This document shows positions 1-8,334 of a stretch of DNA of 64,000 nt, piece after piece. How positions within the stretch are numbered: the stretch's first letter is position 1; every line of letters begins with the position of its first letter. The stretch lies in contig JBBCIG010000015.1 in NCBI GenBank assembly GCA_037200685.1, forward strand, positions 1-64,000, read 5' to 3'. The stretch is from JAJKIP01 sp037200685. Its GTDB lineage: Bacteria; Bacteroidota; Bacteroidia; Chitinophagales; Chitinophagaceae. The notes beneath the pieces were generated by a model. That model was given only the letters and a program-made list of their open reading frames with translations, was not told where the DNA came from and made no database searches. The position numbers and the translations under genes are program-made.

Positions 1-3000
1 ATGCAAAAGAAAATTGCTTTCCAGTTATTACTAGTACTATCTATCGCCTCTTTTTTCACGGCTTGCAAGCAGGGAAGTCCCGTTGATTTAAGAATCAAAG
101 AAATGGATTCTGTACAAACGTCCAAACTCACTGCTTCTATTGAAGCGATGGTAAAACCGGAACTAGCGGAAGGATTAAGCCTTCGTTTATGGGGAACCGA
201 TTCAATGGTGATTTCTCCTATCGGTATTTCGATTGATAACTATGGTAAATTATATTACACGACGACCAACCGGCAGAAGCATTCGGAGTTTGATATCCGC
301 GGGCACCGGGATTGGGAAATAGCATCCATTGCATTGCAGACGATCGATGATAAAAGGGCTTTTCTTCATAAAGAATTATCGCCGGAGAACAGTGACAGAA
401 ATAAATGGCTGGATGACCTGAACGGTGACAGCTCCCACGACTGGCGGGATATGACTGTTGAAAAAGAAAATATTTTTAGTTTAGAAGATACGAATGGTGA
501 TGGCATTGCGGATAAAAGCCAATTGATGGTCGATGACTTTAATGATGAAGTAACGGATGTGGCTGGTTCTGTATTTAAAGATGGTGATGATTTATACGTG
601 GCTGTTGCGCCTGATCTCTGGAAGATGAAAGACAAAAACGGCGATGGTATTGTTGACGAAAAAACATCGTTGTCTTACGGCTATGGTATGCATATTGGTT
701 TTGGCGGGCATGGTATGTCGGGTATCGAAATGGGGCCTGACGGAAGAATTTACTGGCAGATCGGCGATATAGGTTTCAATGGAAAAGGGCCTGATGGACA
801 AAAATGGGAATACCCGAATTGCGGTGTCGTGGCAAGATGTAACCCTGATGGAAGTGATTTTGAAATTTTCGCATCGGGTATTCGTAACACACATGAATTT
901 GCTTTTGATGAATATGGAAACCTTGTGAGCGAAGACAATGATGGTGATCATCCCGGTGAAAAAGAAAGACTGGTTTATATTGTAAATGGGTCCGATGCCG
1001 GCTGGAGAAGCAACTGGCAGTATGGAAAATACCGTGACCCTAAAAACAATACCTATAAAGTATGGATGGATGAAAAAATGTACTTGCCGAGATTTGAAGG
1101 ACAAGCTGCATATATCACGCCGTGCATCAGTAATTATGAAAGCGGCCCTGCGGGATTTGTTTATAATCCCGGCACTGCATTAAGCCCGCAATACAAAAAC
1201 ACTTTTTTTGTCGCAAAATTTGTAGGCAATCCCAGCAGTTCAGGCATTTATGGTTTTAAGTTGAAACCGAAAGGCGCCAGTTTTGAATTAAGCGAAAGTA
1301 AAAAAATAATGAGCGGTGTACTCGCCACGGGAATTGATTTCGCCCCCGATGGTTCTTTATTTATAGCAGACTGGATTGATGGATGGGATACGCATAGCTA
1401 TGGACGCATTTGGAAATTAGATGACCAGAGCGGCGCATCATCTCCTGAGCGTTTAGAAACTAAAAAATTACTCGCCGCAGATTTTGTAAATAAAAAAGAG
1501 GATGAGTTGGGAGAGATTTTGAAGAATGCGGACATGCGGGTACGAATGAAAGCGCAATTTGAATTAGCAAAACGTGGTGAAAAGGGTAGTGCTGTTTTTC
1601 AAAAAATGTTTTCACAAACTACTAATCAATTAGCAAGAGTAAATGCTATCTGGGGCATGAGCCAGTTGGCACGAAAGGATAAAAAATATGCGGAGAATTT
1701 ATTGCCTCTGTTAAATGACAAAGACCCGGAGATAAGAGCGCAGGCGGCGAAATGGCTGGGTGATATAAAATATGCAGCCGCTGGTGATAAACTTATTCCT
1801 TTATTAAAAGATACAGCTAGCCGTGCCCGTTTCTTTGCAGCAGAAGCATTGGGCAGGATACAATACGCCGCTGCTGTCAACCCGCTTATTGAATTTTTAA
1901 AAATGAATGATGATGCGGATGCTTACCAGCGCCATGCAGGTTGTTTGGCATTGGCACGTATCGGTAAAGTGGAACCTATCATCGCATTATGGAATAATCC
2001 TTCCCGTGCTTTGCGTATTGCCGCAGTGGTAATACTGAGAAGAATAGGTGATGCGGGCATTGCAAAATTCCTGGATGATAAAGATGAGTTTATAGTGACG
2101 GAAGCGTCGAGGGGTATCAACGATGATCTTTCTATTAAAGATGCGATACCATCTTTAGCACAATTGCTGAACAGGACCGCATTTACCAATGAGGCATTGA
2201 TACGCCGTGCCATTAATGCAAACCTGCGTACGGGTACAGCCATCGCTATGCAAAACTTAATTGATTATGCATCGAAAGAAACGGCGCCGGCAAAAATGAG
2301 GGCCGAAGCGATTGATGCTTTGAGTACATGGGCGAAGCCATCTGTATTGGATAGGGTGGATGGAAGGTACAGGGGCGTAATCGAAAGAGATCCCGCAGCA
2401 TTAAAAAGCAAGATCACAGAACCTTTATTAAGCCTTTTAAAAAATAAAGAATTGCCGGTTCGCATCAGCGCAGCAAAAGCTGTTGCACTGTTAGATATTA
2501 AACAAAGTTCTACCATCCTATTTGCATTGGTTAAAACTGATCCGGCTCCGGAAATGCGGATTGAATCATTAAAATCATTGGTAGCACTTGGTGATGCGCA
2601 GGTAGGAGAGGCGGTGAGCCAGGCATTGTCGGATAAAGAAAGAAAAGTGAGAGTGGAAGGCCTCAGCCTGCTGACAAAAATGAATATCTCCAAAGACCTG
2701 ATGGTATCGTTGCTATCAAATGTAATTGCTACAAAAACAATGGAAGAAAAGCAAGCGGCTATTCTAACATTGGGCAAACTTCCGGCAACCAATTCAGCAA
2801 AACCTCTAAATGAATTGCTGGATAAAATGGCAGCAGGCAAACTTTCTCCTGATCTATATTTAGAAGTGAGTGAAGCCATCGATAGCAGTCGTGCGGCAGA
2901 CTTGCTTGCACGTTATAAAAGTATCAGCGAAAAATTATCACCAAATGAATTGATGGCCGCTTATGCGGGAAGTTTGCTCGGGGGTAATCCTGACATGGGA

Positions 3001-3405
3001 AAATATATTTTCATCAGCAATACAAATGCGCAATGTATGAAGTGCCATGCTTATGATGACAGGGGCGGTAATGCAGGTCCACGGTTAAATGGAATTGCTA
3101 ACAGGATCAGCCGGCAACAGATACTGGAAGCCGTGATCACACCAAGTGCACGCCTTTCTCCCGGGTATGGTATGACGAATATTGAACTGAAGGATGGAAA
3201 GAAACTATTTGGTATACTTGAAAAAGAAACGCCAACCAGCGTGACAATCAAAATTGGTGGTCAACCAACGCAGGTGATAGAAAAAAGCCAGGTTGCAAAA
3301 CGAACCGATTCCCCATCGAGCATGCCGGATATGAAACAAATACTCAGCAAACGGGAAATAAGGGATGTGGTGAGCTTCCTTGCAACATTAAAGGAGAATA
3401 ATTGA
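1..3405 (+). CDS. Lipoprotein with beta-propeller, HEAT repeats and C-terminal cytochrome c
   Basis: A 1134-residue exported lipoprotein. The N-terminus is a lipoprotein signal with Cys22 in an FTAC lipobox, so the ATG at base 1 is probably the true start. Residues about 40-470 look like the propeller of PQQ-type or 'membrane-bound dehydrogenase' proteins and carry Ca-binding-like DxNxDG loops (for example DTNGDGIAD and DKNGDGIVD). Residues about 500-960 are helical HEAT-like repeats. The last 130 residues are a heme-binding domain with CMKCH at 1012-1016 and a downstream methionine-rich stretch that may supply the axial ligand. Family knowledge suggests a periplasmic or outer-membrane sugar/alcohol dehydrogenase passing electrons to its own heme; the substrate is unknown. 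It converges with the next gene one base after its stop. An upstream operon cannot be judged. Confidence 0.8.
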   Translation: MQKKIAFQLLLVLSIASFFTACKQGSPVDLRIKEMDSVQTSKLTASIEAMVKPELAEGLSLRLWGTDSMVISPIGISIDNYGKLYYTTTNRQKHSEFDIRGHRDWEIASIALQTIDDKRAFLHKELSPENSDRNKWLDDLNGDSSHDWRDMTVEKENIFSLEDTNGDGIADKSQLMVDDFNDEVTDVAGSVFKDGDDLYVAVAPDLWKMKDKNGDGIVDEKTSLSYGYGMHIGFGGHGMSGIEMGPDGRIYWQIGDIGFNGKGPDGQKWEYPNCGVVARCNPDGSDFEIFASGIRNTHEFAFDEYGNLVSEDNDGDHPGEKERLVYIVNGSDAGWRSNWQYGKYRDPKNNTYKVWMDEKMYLPRFEGQAAYITPCISNYESGPAGFVYNPGTALSPQYKNTFFVAKFVGNPSSSGIYGFKLKPKGASFELSESKKIMSGVLATGIDFAPDGSLFIADWIDGWDTHSYGRIWKLDDQSGASSPERLETKKLLAADFVNKKEDELGEILKNADMRVRMKAQFELAKRGEKGSAVFQKMFSQTTNQLARVNAIWGMSQLARKDKKYAENLLPLLNDKDPEIRAQAAKWLGDIKYAAAGDKLIPLLKDTASRARFFAAEALGRIQYAAAVNPLIEFLKMNDDADAYQRHAGCLALARIGKVEPIIALWNNPSRALRIAAVVILRRIGDAGIAKFLDDKDEFIVTEASRGINDDLSIKDAIPSLAQLLNRTAFTNEALIRRAINANLRTGTAIAMQNLIDYASKETAPAKMRAEAIDALSTWAKPSVLDRVDGRYRGVIERDPAALKSKITEPLLSLLKNKELPVRISAAKAVALLDIKQSSTILFALVKTDPAPEMRIESLKSLVALGDAQVGEAVSQALSDKERKVRVEGLSLLTKMNISKDLMVSLLSNVIATKTMEEKQAAILTLGKLPATNSAKPLNELLDKMAAGKLSPDLYLEVSEAIDSSRAADLLARYKSISEKLSPNELMAAYAGSLLGGNPDMGKYIFISNTNAQCMKCHAYDDRGGNAGPRLNGIANRISRQQILEAVITPSARLSPGYGMTNIELKDGKKLFGILEKETPTSVTIKIGGQPTQVIEKSQVAKRTDSPSSMPDMKQILSKREIRDVVSFLATLKENN

Positions 3406-3406
3406 T

Positions 3407-4162
3407 CTATGGAGTAGTCATTGAATCTTTAGAAGAAAATTTCTTCACTGCATATCCTTTCGTTGGAACGCTAAAAACTTTTTTGTCAACAGGAAGCAGG
3501 GAAATATCCGAAGCGGTATAAGTAATTATATTCGACTTGTCTGCGGCGTATTCATATTTCAGTACTACGCCGGGGACATCCGCAAAAGAAGGTTCGGCAG
3601 CGGCAAAAGTTTCATTGTATATGTCAGCAGTATAATAAAGTGTCAGTTTTTTCCCGTTTGCCAGGCGCAGGATCGCCTTTTTGCAAGTATGTTCAAGAAT
3701 AGTAGTACTGTCCTCCAGTAACTCAATCGAATCGTCATTGTATTTTATATTATACAGGTTCCATTGTGGTTGAGACAAGTCCACCCTGTATTTTTCTTTT
3801 CCTGATTCTTTTACAATTACAACCTTGTCTATCGAGCCCGTTTGCGCCCTGGTTAAAAAAATACTCTGGATACGCATCAGGCTTACTAAACGTATCCTTG
3901 CTTTATTATTATCAGCAAAAACTGTTTTAGTGCCGCCATTATAGGTTGCCGCGATTCCTGCTTCTCTTGACTTCGTTATTACAATATCATAAGATACTAC
4001 AAGAGTGCTGACAGGGTTCTTTTTTTCTGCAACTACCGGTATACCCTTGTGAATAACCATTGAATCTCTCTGAAGAAGAGACGAGTCATTTTGTGATTGC
4101 ATTCTTCCCGTAATAAAAGCGGGGCACAAAACCAATAGTAACTTATAATAAGAAAGGGGCAT
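3407..4162 (-). CDS. Secreted GLPGLI/DUF4412-like protein of unknown function
   Basis: A 251-residue protein with an N-terminal hydrophobic export signal (about residues 5-20). The core is beta-rich, with a central segment like HTCKKAILRLANGKKLTLYY followed by a 'YEYAADKSNIITYTASDI' strand pair. That layout resembles Bacteroidota GLPGLI-type periplasmic or outer-membrane-associated proteins. It is the third gene of a minus-strand run after an ECF sigma factor and a putative membrane anti-sigma protein, only 5 bases downstream of the latter, so it is likely co-transcribed and could be a target or sensor of that system. No catalytic motif is visible and no precise function can be assigned. Confidence 0.6.
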   Translation of the reverse strand: MPLSYYKLLLVLCPAFITGRMQSQNDSSLLQRDSMVIHKGIPVVAEKKNPVSTLVVSYDIVITKSREAGIAATYNGGTKTVFADNNKARIRLVSLMRIQSIFLTRAQTGSIDKVVIVKESGKEKYRVDLSQPQWNLYNIKYNDDSIELLEDSTTILEHTCKKAILRLANGKKLTLYYTADIYNETFAAAEPSFADVPGVVLKYEYAADKSNIITYTASDISLLPVDKKVFSVPTKGYAVKKFSSKDSMTTP

Positions 4163-4167
4163 AAAAT

Positions 4168-4920
4168 TTATTTATCAAGAATAAAATCACCGAGATCAAA
4201 CGGGTCAACCGGGTTATTATCTATTTTTTTATCAAAGTGTGACTGGTCTTCCTTTTTCCATCGCTCCAGTTTTCTTCTTTCTCTTCTTGCCCTGGCCGTA
4301 GGTTTATGATTACGTCTCACCTCGTACATCCGCTTCATCATCGCTCTTATTTCCGGCGTCAGTGCGATAGCGGAATAGCTATCCACCCGGATATAAATAT
4401 TTTCTTTTGATTCATCAAGCAGGAATGCGGGGGCTTTACCAGGAAGGTAACTGGCAAATGTGAAAAGAAGATCATTGTCAGTAACCGGTATCTTTTCATC
4501 ATTTATCACCATCCATACCATATTTGACTGTGCCTGCTTTTTGGTAGTAATAGCGACATTTCTTACCACAACATTTTTCTTTTTATCATTAGCCGCTATT
4601 CCATTTGTTACTGTTGTATTTGTTTCTCCTGGCTGTTGCACTGCAAAATTATTATTGTCTTTTCTTTGCGGTGTTTTTGCAATAGTAGAATAAACAAGCC
4701 ATCCCGACAGTATCACCAGCACACAGGCTGCTGCCGCCCAATAATGACGATTGATAGAAAAAACATTTTTATTCCTGGCAGGAAGGGTAGGTATTACCGG
4801 ATCATTTGCTCCATTCAGTTTATCTGACTGAATTTTCTTTACCACCATATCAAAAAGATGTGGTGGCGGAAGGGTAGAATGGTCTTTCAGCTGCTCAAAT
4901 ATATCAGGAGTAGTTTTCAT
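4168..4920 (-). CDS. Putative membrane anti-sigma factor
   Basis: I chose the ATG at 4920 (250 residues, MKTTPDIFEQ). The frame could extend 8 codons upstream to a TTG, but the ATG gives the more usual short overlap (17 bases) with the sigma gene. The N-terminal ~60 residues are soluble and could bind a sigma factor. One transmembrane helix follows (HYWAAAACVLVILSGWLVY). The periplasmic half ends in a very basic stretch (RARRERRKLERWKKE) and then an acidic tail. No anti-sigma family domain is recognised with certainty. The assignment rests on the single helix and the translationally coupled position directly after an ECF sigma factor. Confidence 0.6.
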   Translation of the reverse strand: MKTTPDIFEQLKDHSTLPPPHLFDMVVKKIQSDKLNGANDPVIPTLPARNKNVFSINRHYWAAAACVLVILSGWLVYSTIAKTPQRKDNNNFAVQQPGETNTTVTNGIAANDKKKNVVVRNVAITTKKQAQSNMVWMVINDEKIPVTDNDLLFTFASYLPGKAPAFLLDESKENIYIRVDSYSAIALTPEIRAMMKRMYEVRRNHKPTARARRERRKLERWKKEDQSHFDKKIDNNPVDPFDLGDFILDK

Positions 4921-5473
4921 TTTGTTGCAGGTCTTCTTTTTCAATTAATTTTTTTAAATACCCTCTTGCTTTAAATAGCTGCGATTTGCTGCTGCCGGCG
5001 GTAATCCCGAGCATTGCTGCTATTTCAGCATGAGAATATCCTTCTATTACGTACAAGTTCATGATCGTTCTGTAACCATCAGGTAGCTTGCGAATTTTAT
5101 TCATCAGGTCATCCACTGTTAAACTATCAAAGCCGGAAGAGATACTGGCTGCGGGTTCCTGTTCCTTTTCGATTTCCGAATAAATGATATTCTTTTTCTT
5201 CATGGCATCCAGGCAGATATTTACAAATATCTTCCTGGCCCATCCTTCAAAAGAACCCTCGTGCCTGAAATTTCCAAGGTTGCGGTACAATTTTATAAAA
5301 CCTTCCTGGAAAAGATCATTCGCATCATTCATCCGCCCCGCATAACGTAAACATATGGTGTACATTTTGCCTGACAGTTTACTATATATTTCTTTAAAGG
5401 CAAGTTCATCGCCTTTACTTGCGCTTTCAATCAAGACTCTGGGAAAGTGAATAAGGTCGCCTGATGAGGTCAT
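4904..5473 (-). CDS. ECF-family RNA polymerase sigma factor
   Basis: A 189-residue group 4 sigma factor. Region 2 spans about residues 20-90: LFQEGFIKLYRNLGNF is the region 2.2-like helix, followed by FEGWARKIFVNICLD. Region 4 is near residues 125-180, with the helix-turn-helix GYSHAEIAAMLGITAGSSKSQ. It heads a minus-strand group followed by an overlapping putative anti-sigma gene, so its activity is probably held by that membrane protein. The target promoters cannot be read from the sequence. The length and domain order are normal for the family. Confidence 0.9.
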   Translation of the reverse strand: MTSSGDLIHFPRVLIESASKGDELAFKEIYSKLSGKMYTICLRYAGRMNDANDLFQEGFIKLYRNLGNFRHEGSFEGWARKIFVNICLDAMKKKNIIYSEIEKEQEPAASISSGFDSLTVDDLMNKIRKLPDGYRTIMNLYVIEGYSHAEIAAMLGITAGSSKSQLFKARGYLKKLIEKEDLQQNENYS

Positions 5474-5807
5474 GAAAAATATTTTAAAGCATTTTCCCTT
5501 AGGAAAATCCCTTTCAAAAAAAATTCATGCTCAGGAAACTCTTTTTGTGGTGGATCGTCTTTATTTCAAGATATTAATAAAATAAAATCTTGAACAGAAC
5601 CAAACCTTATGAAAAACGGGCTAAATAGTGGTGGTAAATGCCCGTATCTATTATTTTATGAAACAAACTTATTCTATTATCCTATAAAGTTCAATTGTCG
5701 GAAACAATAAGGGGGAACATCACTTCCTCTTATTGTCCGATAAAATTAAATCATTTAATTAATATTTTATAGTCAATCCGTACCCTATATTTTAAATGGC
5801 AGGAATT
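5474..5807. other. Gene-free stretch, 334 bases, with an imperfect hairpin
   Basis: It lies between the start of the sigma gene and the end of the T9SS protein gene, both on the minus strand. The arms CAATAAG (5705-5711) and CTTATTG (5729-5735), flanked by CGGA and TCCG, form an imperfect hairpin without a T run on either side. It could end transcription of the secreted-protein gene by a non-canonical route. The rest is AT-rich and presumably holds the sigma-gene promoter, but I found no clean TTG/TAnnTTTG pair. Confidence 0.4.
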
Positions 5808-6788
5808 TTATCCTTTCACATACCTGAGTGAGATGGATTCGCCGGACGATTTATTTATCAAGCGAATAATATAAAAGCCAGCAGTTAGCGGAGGAAGCGG
5901 TACAACAACTGATGAAAGTTTGCTCGTATAGACAGTCCTTCCATCCTGCGCAGCCAGGATCAATTCCCATTTTGTCGCATCATTCAATCCTTTAATAGTT
6001 ACAATATTTCCTGTATTGGGAATAGGATACATGCTTATCCTGTTTTTATTTAACTCTCTTTCGACGGGCCTTGTAAGAGAAACCGTACTGCGTCCGTCAA
6101 TATCTGTTTGCCGTATCCGATAATAGGAAGTTCCTTCTAATGGTCGCTTATCTGTATATGAATAATCAATCCTGCCGGAAGAATTACCGGCGCCTTTTAC
6201 CGTGCCGATGGCCATCCAATTATTTGCATCACCTGATCTTTCTATTGTAAAATAATCATTGTTGTCTTCGGATAAAGTTGTCCATCCCAGCTTTACTGTA
6301 TTATCGGCAAATGGTATAGCCGAAAAATCAACCATGCTTACCGGCAACGCATTGTTTATTGTATACGTAAGCACCTGGTGATTGATCTGCGGACCGCTGA
6401 TGGTAATATGAATAGTATTACAAGTGAGCGTTGCCAGTGTATTTGTGTTACAGTCAGCCGACCATTGTGTTGACTGACTTACTACAGTACCTACTCCGCC
6501 ACTCAATGGCAATTGAAAGAAATGAGTATTGGCGCCGCAATCAAGTGTTCCCTGCAGGTTATACATTGCAGGCGGCGCATCGGGCCCGTTAATAGAAATA
6601 CTATAATGCATTTCTACATTGTAATTAAATCCAAAAGGGCAATTGCTGTAAGTAGTAATAATTGATACGGGCTGCACATTGATAGTAACGCTGTAATTAC
6701 TCGTGGCTGGTACTATCAACTGCGCTTTGCCCCGCAGTGATAGTAATAAAAGAGATGATAGAAGAATAAGTGAACAGGTAGTTTTCAT
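5808..6788 (-). CDS. Secreted protein with T9SS type A sorting domain
   Basis: A 326-residue protein with a signal peptide (cleavage near GKAQ, residue 22). The N-terminal half (about 25-160) is a threonine/asparagine-rich beta domain of unknown role with several cysteines (CPFG, DCGAN, DCNTN, LTCNT). Residues about 165-245 resemble the FN3-like segment that usually precedes T9SS tails (NDYFTIERSGDANNW). The C-terminus (about 250-326) is a type A sorting domain, with YPIPNTGNIVTIKGL, then LTAGFYIIRL, ending in a basic tail. Family knowledge: such proteins cross the outer membrane by type IX secretion and are anchored or released. No enzyme motif is seen, so the biological role is unknown. Confidence 0.75.
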   Translation of the reverse strand: MKTTCSLILLSSLLLLSLRGKAQLIVPATSNYSVTINVQPVSIITTYSNCPFGFNYNVEMHYSISINGPDAPPAMYNLQGTLDCGANTHFFQLPLSGGVGTVVSQSTQWSADCNTNTLATLTCNTIHITISGPQINHQVLTYTINNALPVSMVDFSAIPFADNTVKLGWTTLSEDNNDYFTIERSGDANNWMAIGTVKGAGNSSGRIDYSYTDKRPLEGTSYYRIRQTDIDGRSTVSLTRPVERELNKNRISMYPIPNTGNIVTIKGLNDATKWELILAAQDGRTVYTSKLSSVVVPLPPLTAGFYIIRLINKSSGESISLRYVKG

Positions 6789-7116
6789 AGAGAAAAGATT
6801 AATCCTGATTACGACTTAACATCAGAAAAAAATTCACGAGTAAAAAACAGCGTTTCTTCTATCATTCTCTCTTTCATGATGTAAATAGAATAAGAAACAC
6901 TTTGGGGATCAATAGAAAACCATCGAATTTGAATAGAAGAATGTCCGTTTTTCTTTTAGTAACGATGACTAGTTAGTTCTAACTCTTGATGCAAAACACT
7001 AGCTATGAATAAAATAACTCAACCATTTATTGATAATAATCAAAAAGCGGCAGGAAGATAAAATTGGGTAAAGACGAAAAAATGCAGGCCTGGTTTGGAA
7101 AATAAGGAAATATTTT

Positions 7117-7200
7117 TTGTACCCGGCTTCGGTGCTACTAGCATCGTCCCTTGCGTCGCACTCTTCAGCTTTCTGTTCTCTACTCAACACTTGCGGAGTG
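7117..7200 (-). repeat. Dispersed intergenic repeat, copy 1
   Basis: Shared words read in this orientation include CCCGGCT, TGCTACTA, CATCGTC, TTGCGTCGCACTCTTCA and TTTCTGTTCTCTA. They recur as the reverse complement at 41925-42000 and in the same orientation at 50712-50795, with part again at 50875-50915. Similarity was found by eye and the boundaries are approximate. Confidence 0.65.
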
Positions 7201-7411
7201 CTCACTTGCTCTGAGGAAATCATACAGTGGCAAATTTAAAATGAAAATGTTCTTGCAGTATGTAAATAGATGGCTCGTTCCTCGCCATGACAAGCGAAAG
7301 GACTTAACATTCGAAACACTCCTGACAATGAAGATGCATAGCATAGTCATGCTTTTCTTTGTCACCCCGAGGCACGAGGGGTCTGCGATTAAAAGCAGTA
7401 TGAAAAAATAG

Positions 7412-7515
7412 AAGTTTTCGAAAGTGCTCAGTAGAATTCATGCAGTAAAAGTGTGCTACGCAATACACGATGATAGTCCACAGGATGCTGCGCATAGCAA
7501 TACAGTTAGGCAAAT
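7412..7515 (+). repeat. Dispersed intergenic repeat, copy 2 (inverted relative to copy 1)
   Basis: It matches the copy at 41925-42000 in the same orientation. Shared elements in order are CGAAA-TGCT-AGTAGAATT, then GTG-ACGCAA, ACGATGATAGT, GCAATAC/GCAATGC and GGCAAA. With copy 1 it brackets about 200 bases (7201-7411) as an inverted pair. Edges are approximate. Confidence 0.6.
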
Positions 7516-7547
7516 AATAAACTATCAGGCAAAAAATAAAAAATCAA

Positions 7548-8240
7548 TCAAGCATTGCCGTAAACTTTTATCACCGGTTCTCGCAAAATAGAAGCGGCAT
7601 CGCTGCAATAAAATGAAATTACTTCGGCGATCGCTTCAGGCTTTACCCAATTATCAAAATTGGCATCGGGCATAGACTTGCGGTTTTGCAGTGTATCAAT
7701 CGTACTGGGCACCACCACACTCGTTACCACGTTATGTCCTTTTGCTTCATCATTCATTAATTCAGCCAGGCGAAAGATCAATGATTTCGCAAGACTATAG
7801 GCGATTACTCCTTTACCATTTTTTGCATCAAGCCCGGCTTTGGAGCCAATGATAAATATTCTTCCGCTGGTTTGTTTCATCATTTGAAGAAATGCAGGGC
7901 GGGCCGTATTATATGCAGTTTCAAAATTCAATTTATATTGTTTCGTAACATCCGCTGTTTTTGTTTCAGTGATCTTTCCCGCAGCGAAACCACCAACTGT
8001 AAGCACTGCCGCTTCAATACTTCCATGTTTTGCGATAACAGAATCAACAAATTGCTGCGAATTTTCTTCATCCAGTAGACTTACATTTACTTTTTCAAAC
8101 TTCGGATCATCGATTTCGATGGGAACAGGATCGTTGGGGATAACAGTTCCAATAACAGTATAACCTTCGGATAAAAATTTTTTGATAACTGCCTGTCCTA
8201 AATTTCCCGAAGCGCCGGTAACGATGATAGTTTTGCCCAT
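7548..8240 (-). CDS. SDR-family NAD(P)-dependent oxidoreductase
   Basis: A 230-residue short-chain dehydrogenase/reductase. The Rossmann nucleotide-binding motif TGASGNLG is at residues 8-15. A catalytic-type YxxxK is visible in VIAYSLAKSL near residue 147, with the usual serine upstream in IFIIGSKAG. The length is normal for a classical SDR. The substrate is unknown. It sits 94 bases downstream of the hybrid two-component regulator on the same strand, with no visible terminator between, so read-through is possible but not demonstrated. Confidence 0.85.
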   Translation of the reverse strand: MGKTIIVTGASGNLGQAVIKKFLSEGYTVIGTVIPNDPVPIEIDDPKFEKVNVSLLDEENSQQFVDSVIAKHGSIEAAVLTVGGFAAGKITETKTADVTKQYKLNFETAYNTARPAFLQMMKQTSGRIFIIGSKAGLDAKNGKGVIAYSLAKSLIFRLAELMNDEAKGHNVVTSVVVPSTIDTLQNRKSMPDANFDNWVKPEAIAEVISFYCSDAASILREPVIKVYGNA

Positions 8241-8334
8241 TGAATTAAATTATGGGTACAAAGTTAGTTAACTAAAGCTATTGTTGTTCTTATGAAACTT
8301 GAAGGATGGAGTGAAAAATTAGCAGCGATTCAAT

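Larger units (their letters stand above)
6789..7547. other. Gene-free stretch, 759 bases, containing repeat copies
   Basis: No credible gene was found on either strand. Short open frames here lack protein-like composition and lie inside repeats. The left part is AT-rich and should contain the promoter of the T9SS protein gene. The right part (about 7117-7515) holds two oppositely oriented copies of the dispersed intergenic repeat described separately. Between them lies the short palindromic motif CCCCGAGGCACGAGGGG (near 7365-7381). Confidence 0.5.

Noticed and set aside
592..1104. Open frame of 170 codons on the minus strand inside the first lipoprotein gene
   Set aside because: It is antisense to a clear multidomain gene and has no family-like motifs; shadow frame.
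7151..7411. 86-codon frame in the gap after the T9SS protein
   Set aside because: It lies within and between repeat copies, has no good start context and no protein-like features.
6789..7547. CRISPR-like repeats
   Set aside because: Copies are inverted, irregularly spaced and diverged; there are no regular spacers and no cas gene in the window.
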